Source of the DNA: Streptomyces xinghaiensis S187 | Lineage (GTDB): Bacteria; Actinomycetota; Actinomycetes; Streptomycetales; Streptomycetaceae | DNA length: 64,000 nt | Assembly (NCBI RefSeq): GCF_000220705.2 | Contig: NZ_CP023202.1 | Coordinates: 6,664,501-6,728,500, forward strand | Reading direction: 5' to 3' | Part shown: piece by piece, positions 47,464 to 55,551 of the stretch | Numbering within the stretch: the first letter of the stretch is position 1 | How the letters are laid out: every line of letters starts with the position of its first letter | Position numbers and translations under genes: made by a program | The notes under the pieces: generated by a model | The model's input: the letters and a program-made list of their open reading frames with translations, nothing else | The model's database searches: none | Told to the model about the DNA's origin: nothing

Positions 47464-49092
47464 GTGCGCCGCACGGCTCCGGTTCTCCGGCCCGGATTTC
47501 CCCGCCTGTCGCTCACGGGCCAGTTCCTCGCGCTCCAGCTCGGCCTCGTCGTGGTCGTCCTGGCCGTGGTGGCCGCCGTCTCCGTGGCCCAGTCGGACGC
47601 GGAGTTCCGCCGGACCGAGGGCCGCCGGCTGCTGAGCATCGCCGAGACCGTGGCGTCCCTCGACGCGGTACGGGCCGGGCTCGCCGACGGGGAACGGGCG
47701 GACATCCTCCAGCCGACGGCGGAGAGCGTGCGCAGTGTCTCCGGGGTGTCGTACGTGATGATCACGGCAGCGGACCGGCGCATCCTGACCTCCGCCGACC
47801 CGCGGCGGATGGGCGAACTGCTGCCGCTGGGCGACAGCGGGGTGCTCGACGGCCGGTCGTGGATCGGCACCACGGCCCCTGGCGGATCCCCTTCCCTCGT
47901 GGCGCATGTGCCGGTCTTCGGCGAACAGGGCCGGATGCTCGGTGTGGTCGCCGCCGGGCGCGAGTACCGGGGGATGCGGGAACGGCTCGCCACGGCGACC
48001 CCCAACCTGCTGCTGTACCTCGGACTCGCCAGCGCCCTGGGGACGGCCGGCTCGGTACTGCTCGCCCGCAGGATCAAGCGCCAGACGCTCGGCCTGGAGC
48101 CGGAGGAGATCACCGCGCTGGTCGAGCACCGGGAGGCCATGCTGCACGGCATCAAGGAGGGCGTCGTCGGCCTGGACCCGGCGGGCCGGCTGACACTGGC
48201 CAACGAGACCGCCATGGAACTGCTGCGACTGCCCGACGACGCGGTCGGCCGGACGCTGGAGTCCTGTGCGGTGGAGCCGCGGCTCCACGACGTCCTCACC
48301 GGCCGGGTGCAGGGCCGGGACCAGATCGTGTTCACCGGCGACCGGATGGTGACCCTCAACCGGATGCCGCTGCTCACCCACGGGCGGGCCGTGGGTTCGG
48401 TGACCACCATGCGCGACCTGACCGAACTCGTCGCCCTCCAGCACGAACTCGACACCACCCGCAGCGCGACCGACACCCTGCGGGCGCAGGCCCACGAGTT
48501 CAGCAACCAGCTCCACGTGATCGCCGGTCTGATCGAACTGGAGGAATACCCGGAGGTGGCGCGCTATGTGCGCGGTATCAGCGGAGCGCGGTCCCTGCGG
48601 ACGGACGAGGTCGTCTCCCGGGTCGCCGACCCCTCCCTCGCCGCACTGCTGATCGCCAAGACGAGTCTCGCCGCCGAACAGGGCTCCGCCCTGCGGATCG
48701 GCCCGGGCAGCAGTCTGCGGCCGGTCGGGGAATCCCTCTCCTCCGACCTGGTGACCGTGGTCGGCAACCTGGTGGACAATGCGCTCGACGCGGTCCGCGG
48801 CGGCGGACCCGGCGGATGGGTGGAGGTCCACCTCGCCGAGGAGGCGACGGAGGTCCGGGTCCGGGTGCGCGACTCGGGGCCCGGAGTGGCCCCGGACCTC
48901 GCCGAGGAGGTCTTCCGGTACGGCTTCACCACCAAGGCCGCGGCCCCGCAGAGCTCCTCGCGCGGGCTCGGCCTGGCGATCACCCGCCTGGTCTGTACCC
49001 GGCGGGGAGGCAGTGTGAGCGCGGACGGCGCGGTCTTCACGGCCCGGCTGCCGCGGAACGAGAACGAACGGAACAACGGGACCCAGGCATGA
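47464..49092 (+). CDS. CitA/DcuS-type sensor histidine kinase
   Basis: 542 aa, GTG behind GAGGAGGG. Two membrane helices, about 18-42 and 180-200, bracket an extracytoplasmic PAS-like (PASTA-free) sensor domain as in CitA. A cytoplasmic PAS follows at about 218-315 (EGVVGLDPAGRLTLANETA), then a dimerisation region with HEFSNQLHVIAGLIEL (phosphoacceptor His) and an HATPase domain with GNLVDNALDAV, DSGPGV and SRGLGLAI. It probably senses a carboxylate outside and is coupled (ATGA) to its regulator. It stands divergent from the TTT transporter, its likely target. Confidence 0.92.
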   Translation: MRRTAPVLRPGFPRLSLTGQFLALQLGLVVVVLAVVAAVSVAQSDAEFRRTEGRRLLSIAETVASLDAVRAGLADGERADILQPTAESVRSVSGVSYVMITAADRRILTSADPRRMGELLPLGDSGVLDGRSWIGTTAPGGSPSLVAHVPVFGEQGRMLGVVAAGREYRGMRERLATATPNLLLYLGLASALGTAGSVLLARRIKRQTLGLEPEEITALVEHREAMLHGIKEGVVGLDPAGRLTLANETAMELLRLPDDAVGRTLESCAVEPRLHDVLTGRVQGRDQIVFTGDRMVTLNRMPLLTHGRAVGSVTTMRDLTELVALQHELDTTRSATDTLRAQAHEFSNQLHVIAGLIELEEYPEVARYVRGISGARSLRTDEVVSRVADPSLAALLIAKTSLAAEQGSALRIGPGSSLRPVGESLSSDLVTVVGNLVDNALDAVRGGGPGGWVEVHLAEEATEVRVRVRDSGPGVAPDLAEEVFRYGFTTKAAAPQSSSRGLGLAITRLVCTRRGGSVSADGAVFTARLPRNENERNNGTQA

Positions 49093-49850
49093 TCCGCGTA
49101 CTCGTCGTCGACGACGACTTCATGGTGGCCCGGCTGCACGGCAGGCAGGTCGAGCAGTTGCCCGGCTTCACGGTCGTCGGCGAGGCCCGCAGCGGCGCGG
49201 AGGCGCTGGCGGCGGTCCGGGAGCTGCGGCCTGACCTGGTCCTGCTGGACATCTACCTGCCCGACATGGGCGGGCTCGACGTGCTGCGCGCGCTGCGGCA
49301 GGGCGGCTCCCCCGGTTCGGAGACGGACGTGCTCGTCGTCACCGCGGCCCGGGACGCGGAGACGGTGCGGGGCGCCCTGCGGGGCGGGGCGGTGCACTAC
49401 ATCATCAAGCCTTTCGAAGCCGGTGTGCTGCACGAGCGGCTGCTGCACTACGCCCGGCGGAACCGGGAACTGCGGACGTTCACGGCCCCGGGCCAGGACG
49501 ACGTGGACCGGGTCTTCGCCGTGGGCCCGGCCGCACCGGCCGCACCGGCCGCCGGGCCGGCGCCGCCGGGAGCCGCGCCGGCTGCCGTTCCGCCGGCCGG
49601 CACGGCCCGCCCGGTGGCCGGTGCCGCGCGGCTGCCCAAGGGGGTGACCGAGCAGACGGCCGCTCTCGTACGGGAGGCCGTCACCGACGCCGGGGACGGC
49701 CTGTCCGCCTCGGAGTGCGCGGCCCTCACCGGCCTGTCCCGGGTGAGCGCCCGGCGGTACCTCGAGTACTTCGTCTCCGCGGGCCACGCCGAGGTCAGGC
49801 TCCGCTACGGCACCGCGGGCCGCCCCGAGCGCCGTTACCACTGGCTCTGA
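49089..49850 (+). CDS. CitB/DcuR-type response regulator
   Basis: 253 aa, overlapping the kinase by 4 bp. Receiver domain 1-125: acidic pair VVDDDFMV, phosphoacceptor Asp in LLDIYLPDM, Lys in IIKPFEAG. A Pro/Ala-rich linker of about 40 residues leads to a helix-turn-helix (LSASECAALTGLSRVSARRYLEYF) that matches the CitB-type output. It should control the divergent transporter operon in response to a carboxylate. The long linker is longer than in E. coli. Confidence 0.92.
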   Translation: MIRVLVVDDDFMVARLHGRQVEQLPGFTVVGEARSGAEALAAVRELRPDLVLLDIYLPDMGGLDVLRALRQGGSPGSETDVLVVTAARDAETVRGALRGGAVHYIIKPFEAGVLHERLLHYARRNRELRTFTAPGQDDVDRVFAVGPAAPAAPAAGPAPPGAAPAAVPPAGTARPVAGAARLPKGVTEQTAALVREAVTDAGDGLSASECAALTGLSRVSARRYLEYFVSAGHAEVRLRYGTAGRPERRYHWL

Positions 49851-49966
49851 GCGGCCCCCGCCGCGCGCGGATGTCCAGCTGCGGAGGGGCCGGGACCGGG
49901 TGCGCGGCAACGGCGTGCCCGCCCCCGGACCCCGGCTGTTCTGGCCCGGGCTTCCCGGGTTTCCCG

Positions 49967-50908
49967 TCACGGGCGGTGCAGCCGCGGGTCGGTGATCCCT
50001 CCGGGGCAGGCGAGCCCGTCGAGGTCCCAGCCGGCCCTGCCCGCACCGGCCCGGTACGCGCTCTCGTAGAAGGCGAGCACGGCGGCGCGCGGATCGCTCT
50101 CGGCGCGGGCGTCGTCGTAACGGAGCACCGCCAGATGGCTGTCCCCGCGCTCGACCCACCGGGCCGGAGCCGGAGCGAGCGGTTCCCCGGCCAGTCCGGC
50201 GGGCTCCGGCGTGGTGTAGGAGTAGAACGCGGGTTCGGCGAAGCTCTCGTCCCCGAACCAGAAGCCGAAGCTGACCACCTCGCGCGAGTACGCCTCCCGG
50301 GTCACCGGATCGGCCTCGGGCGGCTGCTCGACACGGCGCTCGGAGAACCGGGTGTGGGCGATGTCGAAGGTGTGCCAGAAGTGGTGCACGGGGCTGGCCT
50401 TGCCGGAGAACCGCGCCGCGAACTCCTCCAGGACGAGCGCCACTTGGCTGAGGACGCACCAGTAGCGATGGGCCTGCACGGGGTCGTACCGCGCGTGCTC
50501 GGTGTCCTCGCTGAACAGCCGGGCCGAGTCGGGGAGATCGAACGGCCGGGGGACGCGGATCTCCGTCCGGACGCCCAGAGCGTCCAGGGCGGCCAGGGTC
50601 CGGTCGTGGAACGACGCCACGGACTGGCCGTAGAGCGGGAACGACGACGCCCGGCCGTCCAGCGCCGCGACGACCAGCTGATGGTCCACGAAGTCGAAGT
50701 CGATGGTGAAGACCGGATTGCCGTCGGCCTGCCCCATCGGACGGGTGGTGATCCCGCGTCCGGTCAGATGGAACGGAACATTCCACCAGTGGTTGCGCCG
50801 GATGCTCGCGGCAAGCCGGATCTTGCCGACGACCTGCGCGAACCGGTGCAGCGTCTCCTTGGTGTCCCGCCACTCCGCGAGCGGCATCGGCGGAAACAGC
50901 GGCATCAT
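49967..50908 (-). CDS. DUF5996 family protein
   Basis: 313 aa from the first of two ATGs, GGAGGG upstream. A conserved start LAEWRDTKETLHRFAQVVGKIR and a His/Trp-rich centre (RNHWWNVPF, FHDRT, HHFWHTFDIAHTRFS) are typical for this actinomycete family of unknown function. No signal peptide or membrane helix. His-rich motifs suggest a metal or small-molecule site, but this is only a suggestion. Confidence 0.75.
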   Translation of the reverse strand: MMPLFPPMPLAEWRDTKETLHRFAQVVGKIRLAASIRRNHWWNVPFHLTGRGITTRPMGQADGNPVFTIDFDFVDHQLVVAALDGRASSFPLYGQSVASFHDRTLAALDALGVRTEIRVPRPFDLPDSARLFSEDTEHARYDPVQAHRYWCVLSQVALVLEEFAARFSGKASPVHHFWHTFDIAHTRFSERRVEQPPEADPVTREAYSREVVSFGFWFGDESFAEPAFYSYTTPEPAGLAGEPLAPAPARWVERGDSHLAVLRYDDARAESDPRAAVLAFYESAYRAGAGRAGWDLDGLACPGGITDPRLHRP

Positions 50909-51264
50909 CGGGACCCTCCGTCCACTCCCGCCCGGCCGGCCCGGTGACCCGGGCCTTCCGGCGGCCCGCCGGCCGGTGGCCCGGGACGGGCCGGTTCCCA
51001 TGATGGCCGCCCCCGTCCCGGACGGCACCCGGCCGGACCCGGAAGGCGTAACGGAACGGCGGCTCGCCGGCGGCGTCCGGCACCGGACCCGTGCCGCCGC
51101 GGCGCGAGCAGGACGCCGGCCATCTCCGCGGCGGGTCCGGGTGCTCCTCGACGGCCTGTCCATCGCCGTCGCCGGACGGGCGGAGAGCGCGTTCCCGCCC
51201 CCGCGCGACGGGAACCGACGGGCAGCGCGGCGGCCTCACGGCCGTGGCCGCTCGGCGCTTCGGG
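50909..51264. other. Gene-free interval, 356 bp
   Basis: It lies between the DUF5996 start and the XRE-regulator stop, both on the minus strand. Open frames here have no codon bias or start context, and I see no RNA structure other than GC-rich palindromes. Confidence 0.4.
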
Positions 51265-52053
51265 TCAGGTGGCGGGTACGTAGATGACGATCCAGTGATC
51301 CCGTGCGGTGTCGTGCAGCATTTCGCTCTGGAACGTCAGCCATCCGCGTGTCGGATGGCGCAACCGCTTCACACCGGACCGTTCGGCGGCGACCTCGCCC
51401 TGTGCCCAGTGACGGCGGAAATCGCCGCTGGTGGCGGACAGTTCGGCGACGAGACCGCGGAGGCGCTCGTCGTCGGGATAGCGGCCGACGGCGGAACGGA
51501 GCTCGGCCGTCGCCCAGCGGGCGTAGCGGTCGGCGCCCTCGCTGCCGAGGATGCGGCGCGCCGTTGCCGTGAAGCCCTGGTGGACGATGTTGCGGCCGTA
51601 CCGGCCCGTGGTGGGAGGCTCCCCGAGGATCTCGGTCGCCGCAGCATTGCGGGCCAGCACGTCCAGGCGCCCATCGTGGACGGAGACCGGGACGGAGCTC
51701 CCGAAACTGCGCAGCAGGCGGTCAAGCCCCGGACGGATCTCGCTGTCCGGCGCCGCGGGTTCGGGCGGTAGCTCGCCCGCAAGCCGGAACAGGTGGTCCC
51801 GCTGCGCCGAGGGGAGGCCGAGAGCCCTGGCCAGTGCGGCCAGTACCTCTCTCGAAGGATGCGCCACCCTTCCCTGTTCGAGGCGCGTGCAGTATTCGAC
51901 GGAGATCCCCGCGGCCTCCGCCAGCTCCTGACGCCGCAGTCCAGGAACCTGTCGCCGTGAGAGGCGCCGGCCGTCCGGCCGTTCGGGCGGTGCCGCCTTC
52001 GACCGTCGCTCCCGGAGGTAGCTTCCGAAGTCCGCCCTGTTTCTCGCCGACAT
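51265..52053 (-). CDS. XRE-family regulator with MmyB-like ligand domain
   Basis: 262 aa; the ATG at 52053 (a second ATG lies 9 bases earlier) begins the conserved part. HTH at about 40-95: RRQELAEAAGISVEYCTRLEQGR, then the MmyB-type domain from about 110 to the end (WATAELRSAVGRYPDDERL, ending HTARDHWIVIYVPA). Such regulators in Streptomyces commonly control an adjacent divergent oxidoreductase gene, here the SDR at 52235. Fatty-acid or lipid-type ligands are known for some MmyB-like proteins. Base composition is lower than the neighbours. Confidence 0.9.
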   Translation of the reverse strand: MSARNRADFGSYLRERRSKAAPPERPDGRRLSRRQVPGLRRQELAEAAGISVEYCTRLEQGRVAHPSREVLAALARALGLPSAQRDHLFRLAGELPPEPAAPDSEIRPGLDRLLRSFGSSVPVSVHDGRLDVLARNAAATEILGEPPTTGRYGRNIVHQGFTATARRILGSEGADRYARWATAELRSAVGRYPDDERLRGLVAELSATSGDFRRHWAQGEVAAERSGVKRLRHPTRGWLTFQSEMLHDTARDHWIVIYVPAT

Positions 52054-52234
52054 GATCCCCATTCTCCCACCCGACCGACCCGACCGACCCGACCGCGCGG
52101 GGTGGCCCTCCCAGGACCACTCCTCAGCGGGTCTTCCCGCCCCGCCGGAGGCACCCGACAGTTGTCCAGGAGCGCGCTGTGCCGGACAGCACGAGCGCTC
52201 GTCCACCGCAATCGCACCACAGAAGGAGAGTCCC

Positions 52235-52990
52235 GTGCCCATTGACCGCATCGCTCTTGTCACCGGAGCCAATCAGGGCATGGGCAAGCACGTGGCGAGG
52301 GAACTGGTTTCCGACGGCGTGACCGTATTCGTCGGCTCCCGCGACCTCGCTCGCGGTGAGGCAGCAGCCCTGGAGATCGGCGGTGGAGCTGTCGCACTGC
52401 AATTGGACGTGACCGACGCCGCGTCGACTGCCTCTGCCGCTGACCGCATCCGGGAAACGGCAGGGCGGCTCGACCTCCTCGTCAACAACGCCGCGATCTC
52501 CACCACTCGCAACGACATTCGCGACATGTCCCGGTTGCGCGCCTTGTCGGCACCGGGCACGGTCTCCCTCGACGAGGTGCGAGCCGTCTGGGAGGTCAAT
52601 GTCTTCGGCCCTCTGGCCGTCTACCAGGCGATGCTCCCGTTGCTTCGCGACTCGGCAGATGCGCGCGTCGTGAACGTCACGAGCGCCCTGGGATCGCTGA
52701 CGACCATGGCCGATCCGGCCTTTTCGTTCCATGCCGCGTTCGAACCGGTCTACGCCGCGTCGAAGTCCGCGCTCAACGCGATGACACTGTCGATGATGAT
52801 CGAACAGGAAACCACCGGCATCAAGGTCAACCTCGTCTCCCCGGGATTCGCCAACACCGCTCTCGTCAATTTCGAGGGAACGGAGTCGGTCCGGGACGCT
52901 GCGAGAGAGATCGTCCGGGTAGCCCGTCTCGGACCGGACGGCCCTTCCGGAACCTTCACCCTCTGGGAGGGCGTCGACATCCCCTGGTGA
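52235..52990 (+). CDS. Short-chain dehydrogenase/reductase (SDR), lower GC
   Basis: 251 aa, GTG behind AAGGAGAG. Motifs TGANQGMGKHV, LVNNAAIS, Ser in VTSALGSL and YAASKSALN; the C-terminus ends in LWEGVDIPW. Its third codon positions include many A/T (for example ATT, TTG, GTA, TCG mixes), unlike the genes around it, and the divergent XRE regulator shares this feature. The two probably came in together. Substrate unknown. Confidence 0.87.
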   Translation: MPIDRIALVTGANQGMGKHVARELVSDGVTVFVGSRDLARGEAAALEIGGGAVALQLDVTDAASTASAADRIRETAGRLDLLVNNAAISTTRNDIRDMSRLRALSAPGTVSLDEVRAVWEVNVFGPLAVYQAMLPLLRDSADARVVNVTSALGSLTTMADPAFSFHAAFEPVYAASKSALNAMTLSMMIEQETTGIKVNLVSPGFANTALVNFEGTESVRDAAREIVRVARLGPDGPSGTFTLWEGVDIPW

Positions 52991-52996
52991 ACCCTT

Positions 52997-53020
52997 CCCC
53001 GGGCCCGGCCGGGCCCGGGG
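52997..53020. terminator. Perfect palindrome between SDR and regulator
   Basis: 24-bp perfect palindrome CCCCGGGCCCGG|CCGGGCCCGGGG, between two convergent stops. Confidence 0.6.
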
Positions 53021-53026
53021 CGGACG

Positions 53027-54019
53027 TCACCGCAGCGCCCCCTCCAGGAGCGCCTCGCCCAGCGGAGTGCGGCGGTGCAGCACGCACAGGCCGCTGCGGC
53101 GGGAGGTGAGCAGGCCCGCCTCGCGCAGGACGGAGGTGTGGCGGCTCGTCGTCGACGGGGCCAGGTCCAGGGCCGCGGCCAGGCCCGTCGTCGTCATCGG
53201 GCGGTCGAGGAGCCCGAGGAGCTGGGCGCGCGAGGTGCCGATGAGCTGGGCGGCGGGCGGTGTGCTCTCGCTCGGCCGGGAGCGTTCCAGCCAGCCCGGG
53301 GCGGGGGAGAGCGGGTGGACGAGGACCGGCGGCAGTTCGTCGTCCGCCAGGGCCAGCGGTGCCCGGACGCAGAAGAAGCCCGGGACCAGGGTCAGCGTCC
53401 GCCCGTCCAGCCGGATCTCGCGGTCCATGGGGTACGGGGCGCGGAGCGCGGTGCCCTCGCAGCGCCACTCCGGCAGCACGCCGTAACTGGCGAGCAGCCC
53501 TTCCGCGCCGCCGGTCAGGGCCGCCTCGGCCCGCTCGGAGCGGTCGGCGGCGGCCTCGGTGCGGATGGCCGGGAGGTACGGCTCGACGGCCACCGCGTAG
53601 TACCGGCGCAGCGCCGTGCCCAGCCAGCGCAGGGCCTCCGGGCTGCCCTCGGCCAGCCGCCGCACGCCGCTGGGCAGCGGGGCGCCCGCGTACAGCCGGG
53701 AGAGTTCGGCGGCCAGCCGCTGCCGGGGCGTGGACATCACCTTCTCCAGACCGGTGTCGAGGTCCGGTTCGCCGCCGGGGGTGAGGAAGTCGGGAAAGTA
53801 GGCGGCGGGCGGGCAGAGCAGCATCAGGCCGCGCACGGCCGCGGTCAGCCCGGACCGTTCCAGGGCTCCGTGCACCTCGCGGCGCCAGGGGTCGAAGACC
53901 AGCGCCGCCTGCCGGGTCTGGAGGAGATGCAGGCTGAGCGCGATCTCCCAGAGCGGATCGACGCTCCGTGCCATGCGCAGCCGGGCCAGTTCCCGTCCGC
54001 TGAAGTCCACACGCAGCAC
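53027..54019 (-). CDS. ArsR-type winged-helix regulator with DUF5937 domain
   Basis: 330 aa from a GTG at 54019 at the start of conservation. A long N-terminal effector-type domain of about 230 residues precedes a C-terminal ArsR-like winged helix (RAQLLGLLDRPMTTTGLAAAL, DLAPSTTSRHTSVLREAGLL). This reversed order (effector first) is typical of DUF5937 proteins of actinomycetes, whose ligands are unknown. The target is not apparent from adjacent genes. Confidence 0.85.
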   Translation of the reverse strand: MLRVDFSGRELARLRMARSVDPLWEIALSLHLLQTRQAALVFDPWRREVHGALERSGLTAAVRGLMLLCPPAAYFPDFLTPGGEPDLDTGLEKVMSTPRQRLAAELSRLYAGAPLPSGVRRLAEGSPEALRWLGTALRRYYAVAVEPYLPAIRTEAAADRSERAEAALTGGAEGLLASYGVLPEWRCEGTALRAPYPMDREIRLDGRTLTLVPGFFCVRAPLALADDELPPVLVHPLSPAPGWLERSRPSESTPPAAQLIGTSRAQLLGLLDRPMTTTGLAAALDLAPSTTSRHTSVLREAGLLTSRRSGLCVLHRRTPLGEALLEGALR

Positions 54020-54521
54020 TGCGCACCCCCGGAATGCGTCGCGGGCCCGCCCTGGTCGGGGACGGGCCGGATCCGGCCGCCTCGGCTTGTCTCCCGTAAG
54101 CGTCGCGCGGGAGTCTACGCGGGTAGGCATCCCGGCGTCAGGTCATCGGACGCGATCCTCACGGGCGTTGGCGGTCACAGCGCGGCCCGTCCGGGAACGG
54201 CCCGGAAACGGGGGGAGAAGAGGAGGGGAGTGAGCGTCCGTCAGGAGTGGCGGAGGCCGAACGAGCCTGTGCGGGTGGGCAGTTGACCCGGAGGGCGGTG
54301 GCCGGGGGAGTACGGCGCGGCCCGCGTGCCCGCTTCCGGCTCCGCGCCGTCCCGCGACCGGAACGGCCGCAGGGGCCCCGGAGATCCGGAGCCCCTGCGG
54401 GCCGTGCTCGCCGTTCCGTACGGTTCGTTTCCGTACGGGCCCCCGTGCGGTCCGGTCCCGTACGGCGCCGGTGTGCCGCCGTGCGGCCCCCCGTTCGCCG
54501 GCCGTCCGGGCCGCCGCCGGG
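54020..54521. other. Gene-free interval with repeated CCGTACGG, about 500 bp
   Basis: Between the ArsR-type regulator start and the M23 stop. The left part holds the regulator's promoter region. The right part has a terminator (54366-54403) and several TCCGTACGG copies at about 54410-54470, which on the minus strand read as a Gly/Tyr/Pro-rich open frame of 95 codons. I do not believe that frame is a gene. Confidence 0.5.
54366..54403 (-). terminator. Terminator of the M23 gene
   Basis: Inverted repeat GCCGCAGGGGCCCCGGA / TCCGGAGCCCCTGCGGGC with one mismatch and a 2-nt loop, about 120 bp after the stop. Confidence 0.6.
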
Positions 54522-55325
54522 TCAGCACACCGGTACGCCCGGCAGTTTCGAGGCGGGGTGGTCGATGTAGATGTTGCTGATGAAGCCGCCCTGGTCACGG
54601 AGCTTGCTCCACCAGTTGTTGGTGTAGCCCTCGGCGTTCACGGTGTCGCCCTGCTTCTGGCAGAGCACGCGGACGCTGGTGGGCCCGGGGAGCACGGTGA
54701 CCACGGAGGCGTTGAGGCGGGCGTCGGCGCGGACGCGGACGTCGGTGCCCCAGGTGGTGAACGGCGAGCCGGAGCCGCCGCAGCCGTTGTCGCTCGTCAG
54801 GTGGTACTGGTTGTAGCTGCCGGGGTAGGCCAGTGCGGAACCGTTGATCCTGATGTCCTGGCCGGTGCCGTTGTAGAGCTGCTCGTAGTGGATGTGCGCG
54901 CCACTGGAGTTGCCGGTGCTTCCCGTGACGCCGATCTGCCGGCCCTGGGCGACCGACGCGCCGTTGGCCACGGAGAAGCTCGACAGGTGGAAGTAGTAGG
55001 TCTTCCAGCCGCCGCCGTGGTCGATCACGATGTAGTTGCCGGCGCCGCTGGGCTGGCTGTGCCGGGTGGCGGTGCCGGCCGCGGAGGCCAGGACGGGCGT
55101 GCCGGCCGTGGAACCGCCGTCGGAGCGGACGAAGTCCAGGGCGCGGCGCACCTCGGCCGAGTGGTGGCTGTAGGTCCACTTCTGGCCGCAGGGGTAGGGG
55201 GCCTTGAAGTTGGGCGCGGCGGCCCTGGCCGCGCCCGTGGTCTCCGCCTGGGCGGGCAGGGCCAGCAGGCCCACCAGCGCGACGAGCGCGGTGGCGAGTG
55301 CGGCCGGAAGGCGTCTGAGGTTCAC
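54522..55325 (-). CDS. LasA-like M23 metallopeptidase with C-terminal SH3-like module
   Basis: 267 aa, GTG behind AAGGAG. Signal peptide about 1-27 (ends LPAQA-ET). The M23 domain (about 35-190) has HLSS and the HxH pair in AHIHYEQLYNG, but the usual HxGxDF is replaced by RRALDF with His residues about ten positions earlier (YSHHSAEV). That spacing, and a Cys-loop after LYNG, recall LasA/beta-lytic (M23A) enzymes. Residues about 193-267 form an SH3-like module with two Cys (VLCQKQG; final PVC) and end LPGVPVC. Divergent from the serine hydrolase that shares the module. Confidence 0.85.
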   Translation of the reverse strand: MNLRRLPAALATALVALVGLLALPAQAETTGAARAAAPNFKAPYPCGQKWTYSHHSAEVRRALDFVRSDGGSTAGTPVLASAAGTATRHSQPSGAGNYIVIDHGGGWKTYYFHLSSFSVANGASVAQGRQIGVTGSTGNSSGAHIHYEQLYNGTGQDIRINGSALAYPGSYNQYHLTSDNGCGGSGSPFTTWGTDVRVRADARLNASVVTVLPGPTSVRVLCQKQGDTVNAEGYTNNWWSKLRDQGGFISNIYIDHPASKLPGVPVC

Positions 55326-55551
55326 GCGTGCTCCTTGGTCGGGGAGGCGGACCGCGGGCCGGGTGGCGGCGGTCGCCGCGGGACGCCGGAAACGTAAGCG
55401 GGCCGTCCCGCCGCTGACAACGGACTCCCGGAGCTCTTCGCTTGAGGTCGAATGCCTTGCCGCCGCCGGAAACACTCCGTCAGCCTGTGCGCTGATCAGC
55501 GCTTCTGCGTCCGTGTTCCCTTCCGTACGGCCCCGAGGAGTCGGCAGACCG

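Noticed and set aside
54241..54528. 95-codon Gly/Tyr/Pro-rich frame after the M23 gene
   Set aside because: It is produced by repeated CCGTACGG, contains the gene's terminator hairpin and starts inside the previous gene without a ribosome-binding site.
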